Notes: generated by a model not told the origin, from the letters alone. Counted from the first letter of the stretch, positions 36,310 to 45,281 are shown. The stretch is DNA of 64,000 bases from Clostridium disporicum (GCF_001405015.1 NZ_CYZX01000002.1:1-64000), one strand, 5' to 3'. Made by a program: numbers and translations.

Positions 36310-36344
36310 TAGCTAAATTTCTTTAAAATTTCATAAAAAAGTAT

Positions 36345-36378
36345 TATAATAGTGAATAGCCTTTAGGGGCTATTTACT
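36345..36378 (+). promoter_or_regulatory. Candidate -10 with leader hairpin ahead of mltG
   Basis: TATAAT at 36345-36350 has only a weak -35. Immediately after it, AGTGAATAGCC (36351-36361) pairs with GGCTATTTACT (36368-36378). With no U-tract this is not a terminator; it may protect the 5' end or be a protein site. Confidence 0.4.
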
Positions 36379-36396
36379 TATATATAGGGGGTATTT

Positions 36397-37410
36397 ATGA
36401 ATTTTAAATCTAAAAGGTTAATTAAGATTGCAATGGTAACAATCTTATGTTTTATTATCGTAGGTATAGTTGCATTTAAATCTGTAATAGATAAACCTTT
36501 AAAAATAGTTTCAGATTATCAGGTAACGATAGATGAAGGTGAAAGTTTTTATAGCTTATTAAATGAACTAAAATCAGAAGGCGTTATTAAAAATACAGTA
36601 ATTATAAAAGCTTACACTAAAATTAATAGACTTAATTTAGATATTATACCTGGTCAGTACATAATGAATAAAGATATGTCTATTAAGGATATTATTGAAC
36701 TATTAAAAAGAGAATCAGAAGATAGCTACATAAACTTTACAATACCTGAAGGTTTTACAATTGATGACATAGCAGAAAAATTAGAAAATGAGGGTATATG
36801 TAAAAGTGACCAGTTTATTAATGCTGTAAAAGAATATCCTCTACCATCATACATAAAAGAAAATAGTGAAAAAAGATATAACCTAGAAGGTTTCTTATTT
36901 CCAGATACATATAAATTTGAAAAAGGTATAAAACCAGAAGCGATAGTTCAAACTTTATTGAATAGATTTGATGAGGTTTGGAATGAAATAATAACAAACC
37001 TGGGTGTTGAAGTCAATAATGATGATATTGAAAACATAATTACTGTTGCATCAATGGTTGAAAAAGAGGCAAGAGTAGATGAAGAAAGAGCTACTATTGC
37101 ATCAGTTATATACAATAGAATAAATGAAAATATGACATTGAGTATTGATGCAACTGTATTATATGCTCACGGATATCATAAGGATAAACTTTATTATAAA
37201 GATTTAGAGATAGATTCTTTATATAATACATATCTTTACAAAGGATTACCGATTGGACCAATAAGTAATCCAGGAGCACCGTCTATTATTGCAGCATTAA
37301 AGCCAGAAGATACAGATTATCTATTTTATGTTTTAGAAAGTGATAATAAGCATTATTTTACAAATAATGATGAAGATTTTATGAAGAAGCAAGAAGAACT
37401 TGGATATTAA
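36397..37410 (+). CDS. mltG: Endolytic murein transglycosylase MltG
   Basis: MltG cuts growing glycan strands at the membrane during peptidoglycan synthesis. The 337-residue protein has an N-terminal membrane anchor (residues about 10-28), a LysM-like domain (about 40-105, ending GQYIMNKDMSIKDIIELL) and the YceG catalytic domain. The catalytic glutamate is in ASMVEKEARVDEERATIASVIYNRI, and the family-typical LSIDATVLYAHGYH and GLPIGPISNPG follow. The gene order mltG-trmR-trhP-udk matches the yrrL-yrrM-yrrO-udk order of Bacillus. Confidence 0.95.
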   Translation: MNFKSKRLIKIAMVTILCFIIVGIVAFKSVIDKPLKIVSDYQVTIDEGESFYSLLNELKSEGVIKNTVIIKAYTKINRLNLDIIPGQYIMNKDMSIKDIIELLKRESEDSYINFTIPEGFTIDDIAEKLENEGICKSDQFINAVKEYPLPSYIKENSEKRYNLEGFLFPDTYKFEKGIKPEAIVQTLLNRFDEVWNEIITNLGVEVNNDDIENIITVASMVEKEARVDEERATIASVIYNRINENMTLSIDATVLYAHGYHKDKLYYKDLEIDSLYNTYLYKGLPIGPISNPGAPSIIAALKPEDTDYLFYVLESDNKHYFTNNDEDFMKKQEELGY

Positions 37411-37427
37411 CTAGTAGGAGGAATATA

Positions 37428-38072
37428 ATGAGTGGAATTACCTATGATTACATGGAAGGATATATAAGGTCATTAATACCTGAAAGTGAAGGCAAAATCA
37501 AAGAATTAGAAGATTTTGCTGAGGAAAATAAAGTTCCTATAGCACAGAAAGAAACAATAAAATTTCTTGAATTTATGGTAGGGATGAAAAAGCCTTTAAG
37601 AATATTAGAGCTTGGTACCGCTATAGGTTATTCTGCTATATTAATGTATGAAGCTGCAGGAACTAATCCACATATAACAACTATTGAGAGAAGCGAGGAA
37701 ATGATCGGGTTCGCTAAGAAAAATATCGAAAGCTTTGGTTTAGAGAAGAATATAACTATTGAAGCTGGAGATTGTTTAGATGTTTTAGAAAGACTAGAAG
37801 AGCCATATGACCTTATCTTTATGGATGCAGGGAAAGGTCATTATAACCATTTCCTTCCTCACTGTTTAAGACTTTTAAAAGAAGATGGAATTATTATAGC
37901 AGATAATGTGTTATTTAGAGGTATGGTTGCATCAGATGATTTAGTTAAACGTAGAAAAATAACTATAGTTAAAAGAATGAGAACATATTTAGAGATGGTT
38001 TCAAATGATAAAAATTTAGTAACATCAGTAATACCTATGGGAGATGGAATTGCTATTACTAGAAGGAGGTAA
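37428..38072 (+). CDS. trmR: tRNA 5-hydroxyuridine methyltransferase TrmR (O-methyltransferase family)
   Basis: This 214-residue SAM-dependent O-methyltransferase has motif I ILELGTAIGYSAI, the acidic ERSEEM loop and the metal-binding DAGKGHY and ADNVLFRG segments of the catechol/caffeoyl-CoA methyltransferase family. In Bacillus the gene at this position (yrrM) methylates 5-hydroxyuridine at tRNA position 34 to 5-methoxyuridine. The adjacent trhP gene makes the hydroxyl substrate, which supports the assignment. The spacing to trhP is three bases. Confidence 0.85.
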   Translation: MSGITYDYMEGYIRSLIPESEGKIKELEDFAEENKVPIAQKETIKFLEFMVGMKKPLRILELGTAIGYSAILMYEAAGTNPHITTIERSEEMIGFAKKNIESFGLEKNITIEAGDCLDVLERLEEPYDLIFMDAGKGHYNHFLPHCLRLLKEDGIIIADNVLFRGMVASDDLVKRRKITIVKRMRTYLEMVSNDKNLVTSVIPMGDGIAITRRR

Positions 38073-38075
38073 AAA

Positions 38076-39311
38076 ATGAGAAAACCTGAAATACTAGCTC
38101 CGGCTGGTAATCTAGAAAAATTAAAAATTGCTGTAGACTATGGTGCAGACGCAGTTTACATAGGTGGAGGAAGGCTTAATCTTAGAGCTTTTTCAAATAA
38201 TTTTACTACAGAACAAATAATCGAAGGTATAAAATATTGTCATGATAGAGGAAGAAAGTTATATGTAACTTTAAATGTTTTCCCAAGAAATCATGATTTA
38301 GAAGGGGCAGAAAGCTATATTAGAGAACTTTATGAAATAGGCGTAGATGCAGTAATTGTTGCAGACCCTTCGCTTGTGGCTATATGTAAAGAAGTAGCAC
38401 CAGAACTTGAAATCCACTTAAGTACACAAGCTAATACTGTAAACTGGAGAGCTGTTAAGTTTTGGTATGAACTTGGAGTTAAAAGAATTGTTTTAGCAAG
38501 AGAGTTAACATTTAAGGAAATAAAGACTATTACATCTTATATGCCTAATGGATGTGATATTGAAGCCTTTGTTCATGGGTCTATGTGTGTAGCATATTCA
38601 GGAAGATGCTTAATATCTAATTATATGTTAGGTAGAGATGCGAACAAAGGGATATGCGGTAATGTTTGTAGATATAAATATTATTTAGTTGAAGAAACAA
38701 GACCAAATGAATACTATCCTGTGGTAGAAGATGATAATGGAACTTATATAATGAATTCTAAAGATTTATGTATGATCAAACATATACCAGAACTTATTGA
38801 AAGTGGAATTTATTCTTTTAAAATAGAAGGAAGAATGAAAAGTGAGTTTTATGTAGCTTCAGTTGTTAAAGCTTATAGAGAAGCTGTTGATTCATACTTA
38901 AAAAATCCATATGAATATGAATTTAAAGATGAATGGATGGATATCTTAACAAAAATAAGTCATAGAAAATACCATACAGGATTCTATCTTGGGATAAATG
39001 GTGAGGAAAATTATGATGAATCATCATATTTAAGAGATTATGATTTAGTAGGTATGGTAAAGGAATATGATGAAGAAACTGGGGTAGCTACAATACTTCA
39101 AAAAAATAGAGTTTTTGAAAATGATGAAGTTGAAGTTCTAAGAGCTGAAGATCCATACTTTAAAGTAACATTAACAGAAATGTTTGATATGGATAAGAAC
39201 GTAAAGACTGATGTAGCTAATAGAGCACATATGATGTTTAAAGCTAAGGTTAATAAACCACTTAAGAAAAATGATATGCTAGTTAAAGCAAGTAAGAAAC
39301 TTACTTTGTAG
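38076..39311 (+). CDS. trhP: U32 family protein, tRNA hydroxylation protein TrhP
   Basis: This 411-residue protein has the peptidase U32 signature EAFVHGSMCVAYSGRCLIS near residue 165 and further cysteines in KGICGNVCRYKYYLVE that may bind an Fe-S cluster. U32 proteins were named as peptidases, but this clade supports prephenate-dependent hydroxylation of U34 in tRNA. The trmR neighbour, which uses that product, favours the tRNA role. Bacillus has two such genes in tandem; here there is one. Confidence 0.85.
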   Translation: MRKPEILAPAGNLEKLKIAVDYGADAVYIGGGRLNLRAFSNNFTTEQIIEGIKYCHDRGRKLYVTLNVFPRNHDLEGAESYIRELYEIGVDAVIVADPSLVAICKEVAPELEIHLSTQANTVNWRAVKFWYELGVKRIVLARELTFKEIKTITSYMPNGCDIEAFVHGSMCVAYSGRCLISNYMLGRDANKGICGNVCRYKYYLVEETRPNEYYPVVEDDNGTYIMNSKDLCMIKHIPELIESGIYSFKIEGRMKSEFYVASVVKAYREAVDSYLKNPYEYEFKDEWMDILTKISHRKYHTGFYLGINGEENYDESSYLRDYDLVGMVKEYDEETGVATILQKNRVFENDEVEVLRAEDPYFKVTLTEMFDMDKNVKTDVANRAHMMFKAKVNKPLKKNDMLVKASKKLTL

Positions 39312-39332
39312 AATCATAGAGGAGGACTATTA

Positions 39333-39950
39333 ATGAGAAGACCTGTGTTAATAGGGATTACTGGGGGAACAGGATCCGGAAAAAGTACTATAGCTGACGC
39401 GTTATATTCTACTTTTTCAGAAGATTGTATAGCGATGATACAACAAGATATGTATTATAAAGACCAAAGTCATTTATCAATGGAGGAAAGAGTTAAAACA
39501 AATTATGACCATCCAATGGCTTTTGACAATGATTTATTAGTTGAGCATTTAAAGTCACTTATAAATGGTGATTCTATTGAAAAACCAAGTTATGACTTTA
39601 CTGTACATAATAGAGCAAAAGAAACTACAACAATAGCTCCAAGAGATATTATACTTGTTGAAGGAATTCTTATCTTAGAAGATGAGAGAATAAGAGATTT
39701 ATTAGACATAAAAGTATATGTAGATACTGATGCTGATATAAGAATATTAAGAAGACTTGTTAGAGATATAAATGAAAGAGGAAGAACTGTTGAGTCAGTT
39801 ATAGATCAATATTTAACTATGGTTAGACCTATGCATATGCAGTTTACTGAACCAAGTAAAAGATATGCAGATATCATAGTTCCAGAAGGTGGACATAATT
39901 ATGTAGCTATAGACCTTCTTATGACTAAAATCAAGGATATATTGAAGTAA
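39333..39950 (+). CDS. udk: Uridine kinase
   Basis: This 205-residue enzyme phosphorylates uridine and cytidine with ATP or GTP for pyrimidine salvage. It has the P-loop GITGGTGSGKST at residues 8-19, the substrate segment QQDMYYKDQSHLS, NYDHPMAFD and the lid with RDINERGRTVESV. Length is normal. It is the last gene of the mltG-trmR-trhP-udk run; a strong terminator begins seven bases past its stop. Confidence 0.95.
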   Translation: MRRPVLIGITGGTGSGKSTIADALYSTFSEDCIAMIQQDMYYKDQSHLSMEERVKTNYDHPMAFDNDLLVEHLKSLINGDSIEKPSYDFTVHNRAKETTTIAPRDIILVEGILILEDERIRDLLDIKVYVDTDADIRILRRLVRDINERGRTVESVIDQYLTMVRPMHMQFTEPSKRYADIIVPEGGHNYVAIDLLMTKIKDILK

Positions 39951-39956
39951 TTGTAT

Positions 39957-40007
39957 AAAACACCTTTTTTTGGATAGAATTTATTCAAAGGGAGGTGTTT
40001 TATTTTT
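39957..40007 (+). terminator. Terminator hairpin that also contains the ribosome binding site of the next gene
   Basis: 39957-39974 pairs with 39984-40001 over 18 consecutive positions (four G-U) around a nine-base loop, followed by TTTTATTTTTG. It is a convincing terminator for udk. The 3' arm includes AGGGAGGTG (39989-39997), the Shine-Dalgarno of the penicillin-binding protein gene, and the U-tract runs into its TTG start at 40006. Confidence 0.8.
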
Positions 40008-41631
40008 GTATAAACATGTTATAGATAAGAGAAGAATAATTTTTATTTTGATTATATATGCATCAGTACTAATTTTATTATCAGTACGATTATATTTTCT
40101 TCAAGTACGACCATCTACCCAAGTTCAAGGGGAGTTACAAAATCACCAGATAGAAACATTAGCAGAACTTAATTATAGAATTTTAGATACAAATGGAAAA
40201 GATTTATTAAGATATAAGAAAAAATATGTTTTAGTAATTGATTCTAAGCCTTTTCAACTTAATAATTATGAAGAAACACTAGAAGATTTATTAGCATTAA
40301 ATTTTATTATGAAATCAGAGGATCCTGATTTTAATTATTCAGATATAATAGCTTTAAATGGTAAAACTTATTATGATGAAATAACCGAAGAGACATATAA
40401 TAAAATTAAAAAGTTAGATAATATTAAGGGTATATATTTATATGTTTATGATATGATAGATCGTGATGAGGGGTGGAGAATAGAAAATTTTATATCTAAT
40501 ATTACTGAAGATAATGCAGTGGAAGGATCATTTCAACGAGAAATATTAGATATAGTTGAGAATAATGAATATCCTTCAATTAGCTTTAATTTAGATCAAA
40601 AAGCAAATTACACTGAAAGTGTATTAAATTATGGAGAAAATAATAAAAACTTAAAACTTACAATAAATAAAGAGTGGGAAGAAAAAATAAGAAAAGTAAT
40701 TCTAGATGATTCTTATAGTTTTTTAGATAATATAGGTGTTGTTTTATTAGAGAGTGAAACAGGAAAAATTAGAGCTATGGTACAAAAGGATGAAAGTAAA
40801 GCAAATGTAAACTTGGGAATAGGCACCATAGGATATGAACCAGGTTCAATATTTAAAGTATTAACAGAAGCTATAGGTTTAGATTTAGGAAAGATTTCTT
40901 CGTCAAGTACGTTTACTTGTGAAGGTAAAATTTGTACTAAGCTAGGTGAACCATATGCACATGGAACTTTAACAGTAGATGAAGCATTACAAGTATCTTG
41001 TAATGATATATTTGCTAAGGTTGGAGAATTAGCAGGCTATGAAAATATGATAAAATACACTGAAAAGTTAGGCTTATATCAAAAGGTATTAGGTCTTTCA
41101 GGTGAAAACAAAGAAGAAGCAGCAGGGATTAAAGCCACTTATGAAGATGGAATAAGTAATTTTTCAATAGGACAATGTGTAACAGTTACTCCATTGCAAA
41201 TAGCTGGAGCTATAAATGCGGTTGTAAATGATGGTATTTATATTAAACCAACAATTATAGATTCAATTATAGATAATGATGATAATGAGGTTGAGCATAT
41301 TGATATTGAAGGAAATAGAGTATTTAGTGAGACAACAGCAAAAATAGTTCAGGATAGTATGACAAATGTAATTTGGAAAGGTACTGGTTATGAAGCTAAG
41401 GTAGAAGGAATAAAACAAGGTGGAAAAACTGGTACTTCTACAGGTGAAGGTGGAAAAACTAATCATGGTTGGTTTGCTGGATACTTTGAAATGGATGGTA
41501 AAAAATATACTTTGCTCGTAGTTGCACCTAATATTGGAGATAGTCATCCAGATGGAAGAGAACTTGGTGGAGGTAATACTGGAGCTCCAATCTTTAGGCA
41601 AATAATTAATTCTCTGAATTCAAATAATTAA
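40006..41631 (+). CDS. Class B penicillin-binding protein (transpeptidase)
   Basis: This 541-residue protein cross-links peptidoglycan peptides outside the membrane. It has an N-terminal anchor (residues about 10-28, IIFILIIYASVLILLSV), a dimerisation region and a transpeptidase domain with the active-site SxxK in PGSIFKVL, SxN in VSCND, and KTG in GGKTGTS. Its position next to sigK suggests a sporulation role such as SpoVD, but it lacks an obvious PASTA domain and could be a division enzyme. The frame opens at TTG 39970 with no ribosome site; TTG 40006, eight bases after GGGAGGTG, is chosen. The ribosome site is inside a hairpin. Confidence 0.88.
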   Translation: MYKHVIDKRRIIFILIIYASVLILLSVRLYFLQVRPSTQVQGELQNHQIETLAELNYRILDTNGKDLLRYKKKYVLVIDSKPFQLNNYEETLEDLLALNFIMKSEDPDFNYSDIIALNGKTYYDEITEETYNKIKKLDNIKGIYLYVYDMIDRDEGWRIENFISNITEDNAVEGSFQREILDIVENNEYPSISFNLDQKANYTESVLNYGENNKNLKLTINKEWEEKIRKVILDDSYSFLDNIGVVLLESETGKIRAMVQKDESKANVNLGIGTIGYEPGSIFKVLTEAIGLDLGKISSSSTFTCEGKICTKLGEPYAHGTLTVDEALQVSCNDIFAKVGELAGYENMIKYTEKLGLYQKVLGLSGENKEEAAGIKATYEDGISNFSIGQCVTVTPLQIAGAINAVVNDGIYIKPTIIDSIIDNDDNEVEHIDIEGNRVFSETTAKIVQDSMTNVIWKGTGYEAKVEGIKQGGKTGTSTGEGGKTNHGWFAGYFEMDGKKYTLLVVAPNIGDSHPDGRELGGGNTGAPIFRQIINSLNSNN

Positions 41632-41642
41632 ATAAAAATAGT

Positions 41643-41676
41643 ATAATAGACGGCTTATTTAAGCCGTCTATTATTT
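41643..41676 (+). terminator. Intrinsic terminator of the penicillin-binding protein gene
   Basis: A perfect 15-base stem (41643-41657 with 41660-41674) with a minimal loop, followed by a modest T-rich tail. Confidence 0.8.
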
Positions 41677-41703
41677 ATTCATAAAATTTAAAATTAAATG
41701 AAG

Positions 41704-41730
41704 CAATATTTTTAGAAAACATCATATTAT
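41704..41730 (+). promoter_or_regulatory. Candidate sigma-E promoter of sigK
   Basis: CAATATT (41704-41710) resembles the sigma-E -35 KMATATT, and CATATTAT (41723-41730) resembles its -10. The spacer of 12 is one short of the usual range and each element has one mismatch. Confidence 0.4.
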
Positions 41731-41759
41731 ATAATAAGCACTGCTAGGAGGAAAATGGA

Positions 41760-42455
41760 GTGATATTATTTTCTAATATTATGGAATTCTTTTCTAACAA
41801 TATTCTTTTAACTGGATATATTTCGGGAAATAATACATTTCCAAAGCCTTTGGACGAAAAGGAAGAGGAGAAGTATTTAGAGTTGTTGAAAGAAGGGGAC
41901 AAAAGAGCAAAGAGCATTCTTATAGAAAGAAACTTGAGACTTGTAGCTCATATAGTAAAAAAATATTCTTTTCCAAACAAAGATATTGATGAATTAATTT
42001 CTATTGGAACAGTGGGTCTAATTAAAGCTATAGATTCTTTTGATGCATCAAAAGGGACAAGATTAGCTACATATGCTTCTAGATGCATAGAAAATGAAAT
42101 TTTAATGCTATTTAGAAATAATAAAAAGCAGAATAGTGAAACATCATTACAAGACCCTATTGGAGTGGATAAAGAAGGAAATGAAATATGTTTAATAGAT
42201 GTTTTAAGTAGTGATAAAGACTCTGTTCTTGATAAAGTAGAAGTTAATTTACAGATAAAAGCTTTATATACTAAAATGAGTACAGTATTAACCGATAGGG
42301 AATCAGAAATTTTAAAAATGAGATATGGATTGATTGATGGAAGATGTAGAACTCAAAGAGAGATAGCTGGAGATTTGGGAATTTCACGATCTTATGTATC
42401 TAGAATTGAGAAAAAAGCTTTAAAGAAGTTAAAAAAAGAATTATCAACTAAATAA
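41760..42455 (+). CDS. sigK: RNA polymerase sigma factor SigK
   Basis: SigK is the late mother-cell sigma factor, or in some clostridia also acts early. The 231-residue protein has region 2 (ERNLRLVAHIVKKYS, then ISIGTVGLIKAIDSFD and YASRCIENEILM) and region 4 with the helix-turn-helix QREIAGDLGISRSYVSRIEKKALKKL. A short N-terminal stretch could be a pro-sequence. The reading frame is continuous, so there is no skin element of the type that splits sigK in Bacillus subtilis and C. difficile. The start is GTG at 41760, eight bases after AGGAGG; the nearby ATG at 41755 leads straight to a stop. Confidence 0.93.
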   Translation: MILFSNIMEFFSNNILLTGYISGNNTFPKPLDEKEEEKYLELLKEGDKRAKSILIERNLRLVAHIVKKYSFPNKDIDELISIGTVGLIKAIDSFDASKGTRLATYASRCIENEILMLFRNNKKQNSETSLQDPIGVDKEGNEICLIDVLSSDKDSVLDKVEVNLQIKALYTKMSTVLTDRESEILKMRYGLIDGRCRTQREIAGDLGISRSYVSRIEKKALKKLKKELSTK

Positions 42456-42556
42456 TACAAAATATTATAAAAAATTAAAATACATTGAATTATTACCATA
42501 TATTTTATAGAATATATATAACGGCTAGATATTTTAAGCCTATAAGGGGGAGTTAT

Positions 42557-43612
42557 ATGTATTTTTTAAAAGAACTATTAGTTAATACATTAGAGTTGGG
42601 AGCTTCAGATTTACACTTAACTGTAGCAGTACCTCCTACTGTAAGAAAAAATGGTAAGTTAATTAAAATAGGTAATGAAAATTTATTGCCTGAAGATATA
42701 GAGAAATTTGCAAGAGAGATATTAGAAGAGAAATACGAAGAATACCTGGAGATTGGAGAATATGATATATCCTATTCTTTAACTGGAGTAGGAAGATTTA
42801 GAGCCAATATATTTAAACAAAGAAATAGTGATGCGATAGCAATAAGAGTAATAGCTTTGAAAATACCGACTCTTGATGAACTTAAATATCCATCGGTATT
42901 AAAAGATATTTCAAATAAACAAAGAGGATTGATTTTAGTTACAGGACCAACAGGAAGTGGTAAAAGCACAACTTTAGCAGCTATGATAAATGAAATAAAT
43001 TCATCAAGACAAGGACATATAATAACTTTAGAAGATCCTATTGAGTACTTACACAAACATAAATCTTGTATAATTAATCAAAGAGAGATTGGAAAGGATA
43101 GCAAAAGCTATAAAAATGCTCTTAAAGCGATATTAAGAGAAGATCCAGATGTTATTTTAGTAGGTGAGATGAGAGATCTTGAAACTATTTCTATTGCTAT
43201 CACAGCAGCTGAGACTGGACATTTAGTTCTTTCAACGCTTCATACAATAGGATCAGCAAAGACTATTGATAGAATAATAGATGTATTTCCTCCATATCAA
43301 CAACAACAAGTTAAAGTTCAATTGGCGTCAGTTCTGCAAGCAGTAGTATCTCAGCAACTTATAGAGAAGGCTGATGGAAGTGGAAGAACTGCAGCTTTAG
43401 AAGTTATGGTTACTACTCCGGGTATTCAAAACCTTATAAGAGAAGGAAAGACTCATCAAATTGAATCTGCGGTTCAAACAGGAAGTAAATACGGAATGAA
43501 AACAATGGATATGGCTTTAGCAGATTTATATAAAAGAGGTGAAATAACATCGGAGTCAGCTATTAGTTACGCAGTTGATAGAGAAACGTTAAAAAGGCTT
43601 ATGATAATTTAA
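42557..43612 (+). CDS. pilT: Type IV pilus retraction ATPase PilT
   Basis: PilT is a hexameric ATPase that powers pilus retraction and gliding. The 351-residue protein has Walker A GPTGSGKST at residues 130-138, the Asp box ITLEDPIEYLH, Walker B LREDPDVILVGEMRD, the His box and the AETGHLVLSTLHT segment characteristic of the PilT clade. The frame opens 24 codons upstream, but GGGGGAG lies just before the ATG at 42557. No other pilus gene is in the window. Clostridial pilT genes near ftsZ and sigK are known in C. perfringens. Confidence 0.9.
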   Translation: MYFLKELLVNTLELGASDLHLTVAVPPTVRKNGKLIKIGNENLLPEDIEKFAREILEEKYEEYLEIGEYDISYSLTGVGRFRANIFKQRNSDAIAIRVIALKIPTLDELKYPSVLKDISNKQRGLILVTGPTGSGKSTTLAAMINEINSSRQGHIITLEDPIEYLHKHKSCIINQREIGKDSKSYKNALKAILREDPDVILVGEMRDLETISIAITAAETGHLVLSTLHTIGSAKTIDRIIDVFPPYQQQQVKVQLASVLQAVVSQQLIEKADGSGRTAALEVMVTTPGIQNLIREGKTHQIESAVQTGSKYGMKTMDMALADLYKRGEITSESAISYAVDRETLKRLMII

Positions 43613-43632
43613 AATTTAAAAAGTAAAATATT

Positions 43633-43661
43633 AGGAGGGAGTTGTTCCTCCTTTATTTTTT
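43633..43661 (+). terminator. Intrinsic terminator of pilT
   Basis: AGGAGGGA (43633-43640) pairs with TTCCTCCT (43645-43652), followed by TTATTTTTTT. Confidence 0.82.
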
Positions 43662-44025
43662 TGAAATTTTTTGAAAAAATATAAAGGAAATAAATAATGT
43701 ATGTTGAATAAATTAATTGAGTAGAAAAATATATTCATTTAAATTGTATTTTAGAACTACTTAATGTATTTAATTAAAGAATAGTTTATAGTAATTTTCG
43801 TGGAGTTTTTTGTTAAATTGGTAAGATATACTTAAAGTCTGCTAAAACCTACAAAATTCTTCAATAAATATATTTTTTCTATTGTTAAATGTATATAAAA
43901 TGATGTAAAATTATAATAGGATAAGTTTTTAAAGTTAATATAGGTATAATTTAACTTATGCTGTTGAGTATTTTTATGGAATTATTTAAACTTTACTAAT
44001 AGAGATTTTTAAAGGAGGAATTGTT
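43662..44025. other. Long AT-rich spacer upstream of ftsZ
   Basis: About 360 bases carry no recognisable gene and no trace of ftsA. Possible promoter pieces are TATAAT at 43912-43917 and 43945-43950, neither with a good -35. The second is bracketed by the inverted repeat AAGTTAA (43932-43938) and TTAACTT (43951-43957), which could be a regulator site. The ftsZ Shine-Dalgarno ends the region. Confidence 0.5.
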
Positions 44026-45150
44026 TTGTTAGATTTTGAATTAGATATGCAAGAATTAACTAATATAAAGGTCATAGGTTGCGGTGGCGGCGGAGGTAAT
44101 GCTGTCAATAGAATGGTACTTGAAGGATTAAGAAATGTAGAATTTATTGCTGTTAATACAGATAAACAAGCATTATTGTTATCTCATGCTAATACTAAAA
44201 TCCAAATTGGAGAAAAGTTAACAAAAGGATTAGGTGCTGGAGCTAATCCTGAAATAGGTAAAAAAGCTGCTGAAGAAAGTAGAGAAGAAATTGCTGAAGC
44301 GATTAAAGGCGCTAATATGGTATTTATAACTGCTGGTATGGGCGGAGGAACAGGAACAGGTGCTGCCCCTGTGGTTGCAGAAATAGCTAAGTCTATGGAT
44401 ATACTTACTGTTGGAGTTGTTACTAAACCGTTCCCATTTGAAGGTAAAAGAAGAATGAGACATGCTGAAATGGGAATAGAAAACTTAATGCAAAAAGTTG
44501 ATACATTAGTTATAATACCTAATGAAAAGTTATTAGCTATGGCAGATAAGAAAACAACATTATTAGATTCATTTAGATTAGCAGATGATGTATTAAGACA
44601 AGGGGTACAAGCTATTTCTGACTTAATAACAATTCCTGGTGTGGTAAATGCTGACTTTGCAGATATTGAAACTGTAATGAAGAATAAAGGGTTAGCTCAT
44701 ATGGGTGTTGGATATGGTAAAGGAGATAATAAGGCTCAAGATGCAGTAAGACAAGCAATATCATCACCATTATTAGAAACATCAATTGATGGGGCTACTG
44801 GCGTAATAATTAACTTTACAGGTGGAGTTGATTTAGGAGCTATAGAAGTTTATGAAGCTGCTGAAATTGTTAGAGAAGCTGCAGATATGGATGCAAATAT
44901 TATATTCGGGGCAGTTATTGATGAAACTTTAAATGATGAAATAAGATTAACTGTAATTGCAACAGGTTTTGAGGATGATAATGCTAAATCATCATTAAAA
45001 GCTAGCGAGCCAAAAATGGAAATAAAAACACCAATTACTCAAAAAGTAGAGGAAGTTGTTAAAGAAGAAGTCGTTTCAAAGGTGGATCCATTATTAGATA
45101 TTGACAGAGAAAGTGTTAATATACCAAGTTTCTTAAGATCAAGAAGATAA
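44026..45150 (+). CDS. ftsZ: Cell division GTPase FtsZ
   Basis: FtsZ forms the cytokinetic ring and, in sporulation, the polar septum. The 374-residue protein has the N-terminal GCGGGGGNAVNRM, the tubulin signature GMGGGTGTGAAP near residue 105, the T7-loop segment NADFADIE, a variable linker, and the C-terminal peptide INIPSFLRSR-like end (VNIPSFLRSRR) that binds partner proteins. The start is TTG at 44026 after AAAGGAGG. No ftsA is adjacent. Confidence 0.98.
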   Translation: MLDFELDMQELTNIKVIGCGGGGGNAVNRMVLEGLRNVEFIAVNTDKQALLLSHANTKIQIGEKLTKGLGAGANPEIGKKAAEESREEIAEAIKGANMVFITAGMGGGTGTGAAPVVAEIAKSMDILTVGVVTKPFPFEGKRRMRHAEMGIENLMQKVDTLVIIPNEKLLAMADKKTTLLDSFRLADDVLRQGVQAISDLITIPGVVNADFADIETVMKNKGLAHMGVGYGKGDNKAQDAVRQAISSPLLETSIDGATGVIINFTGGVDLGAIEVYEAAEIVREAADMDANIIFGAVIDETLNDEIRLTVIATGFEDDNAKSSLKASEPKMEIKTPITQKVEEVVKEEVVSKVDPLLDIDRESVNIPSFLRSRR

Positions 45151-45174
45151 TATAATAAATAAAATGAAGTGTTT

Positions 45175-45210
45175 AAAAGCTATCAAATTAAGTTTTGGTA
45201 GCTTTTTATT
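45175..45210 (+). terminator. Intrinsic terminator of ftsZ
   Basis: AAAAGCTATCAAA (45175-45187) pairs with TTTGGTAGCTTTT (45194-45206), with one G-U pair, then TTATT. Confidence 0.87.
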
Positions 45211-45281
45211 TTTATGTAATAAAAATAATGTGCTTTATTGTAAAAAAAATTAGACTAAAAAATTAATATTTGAACTTAATT

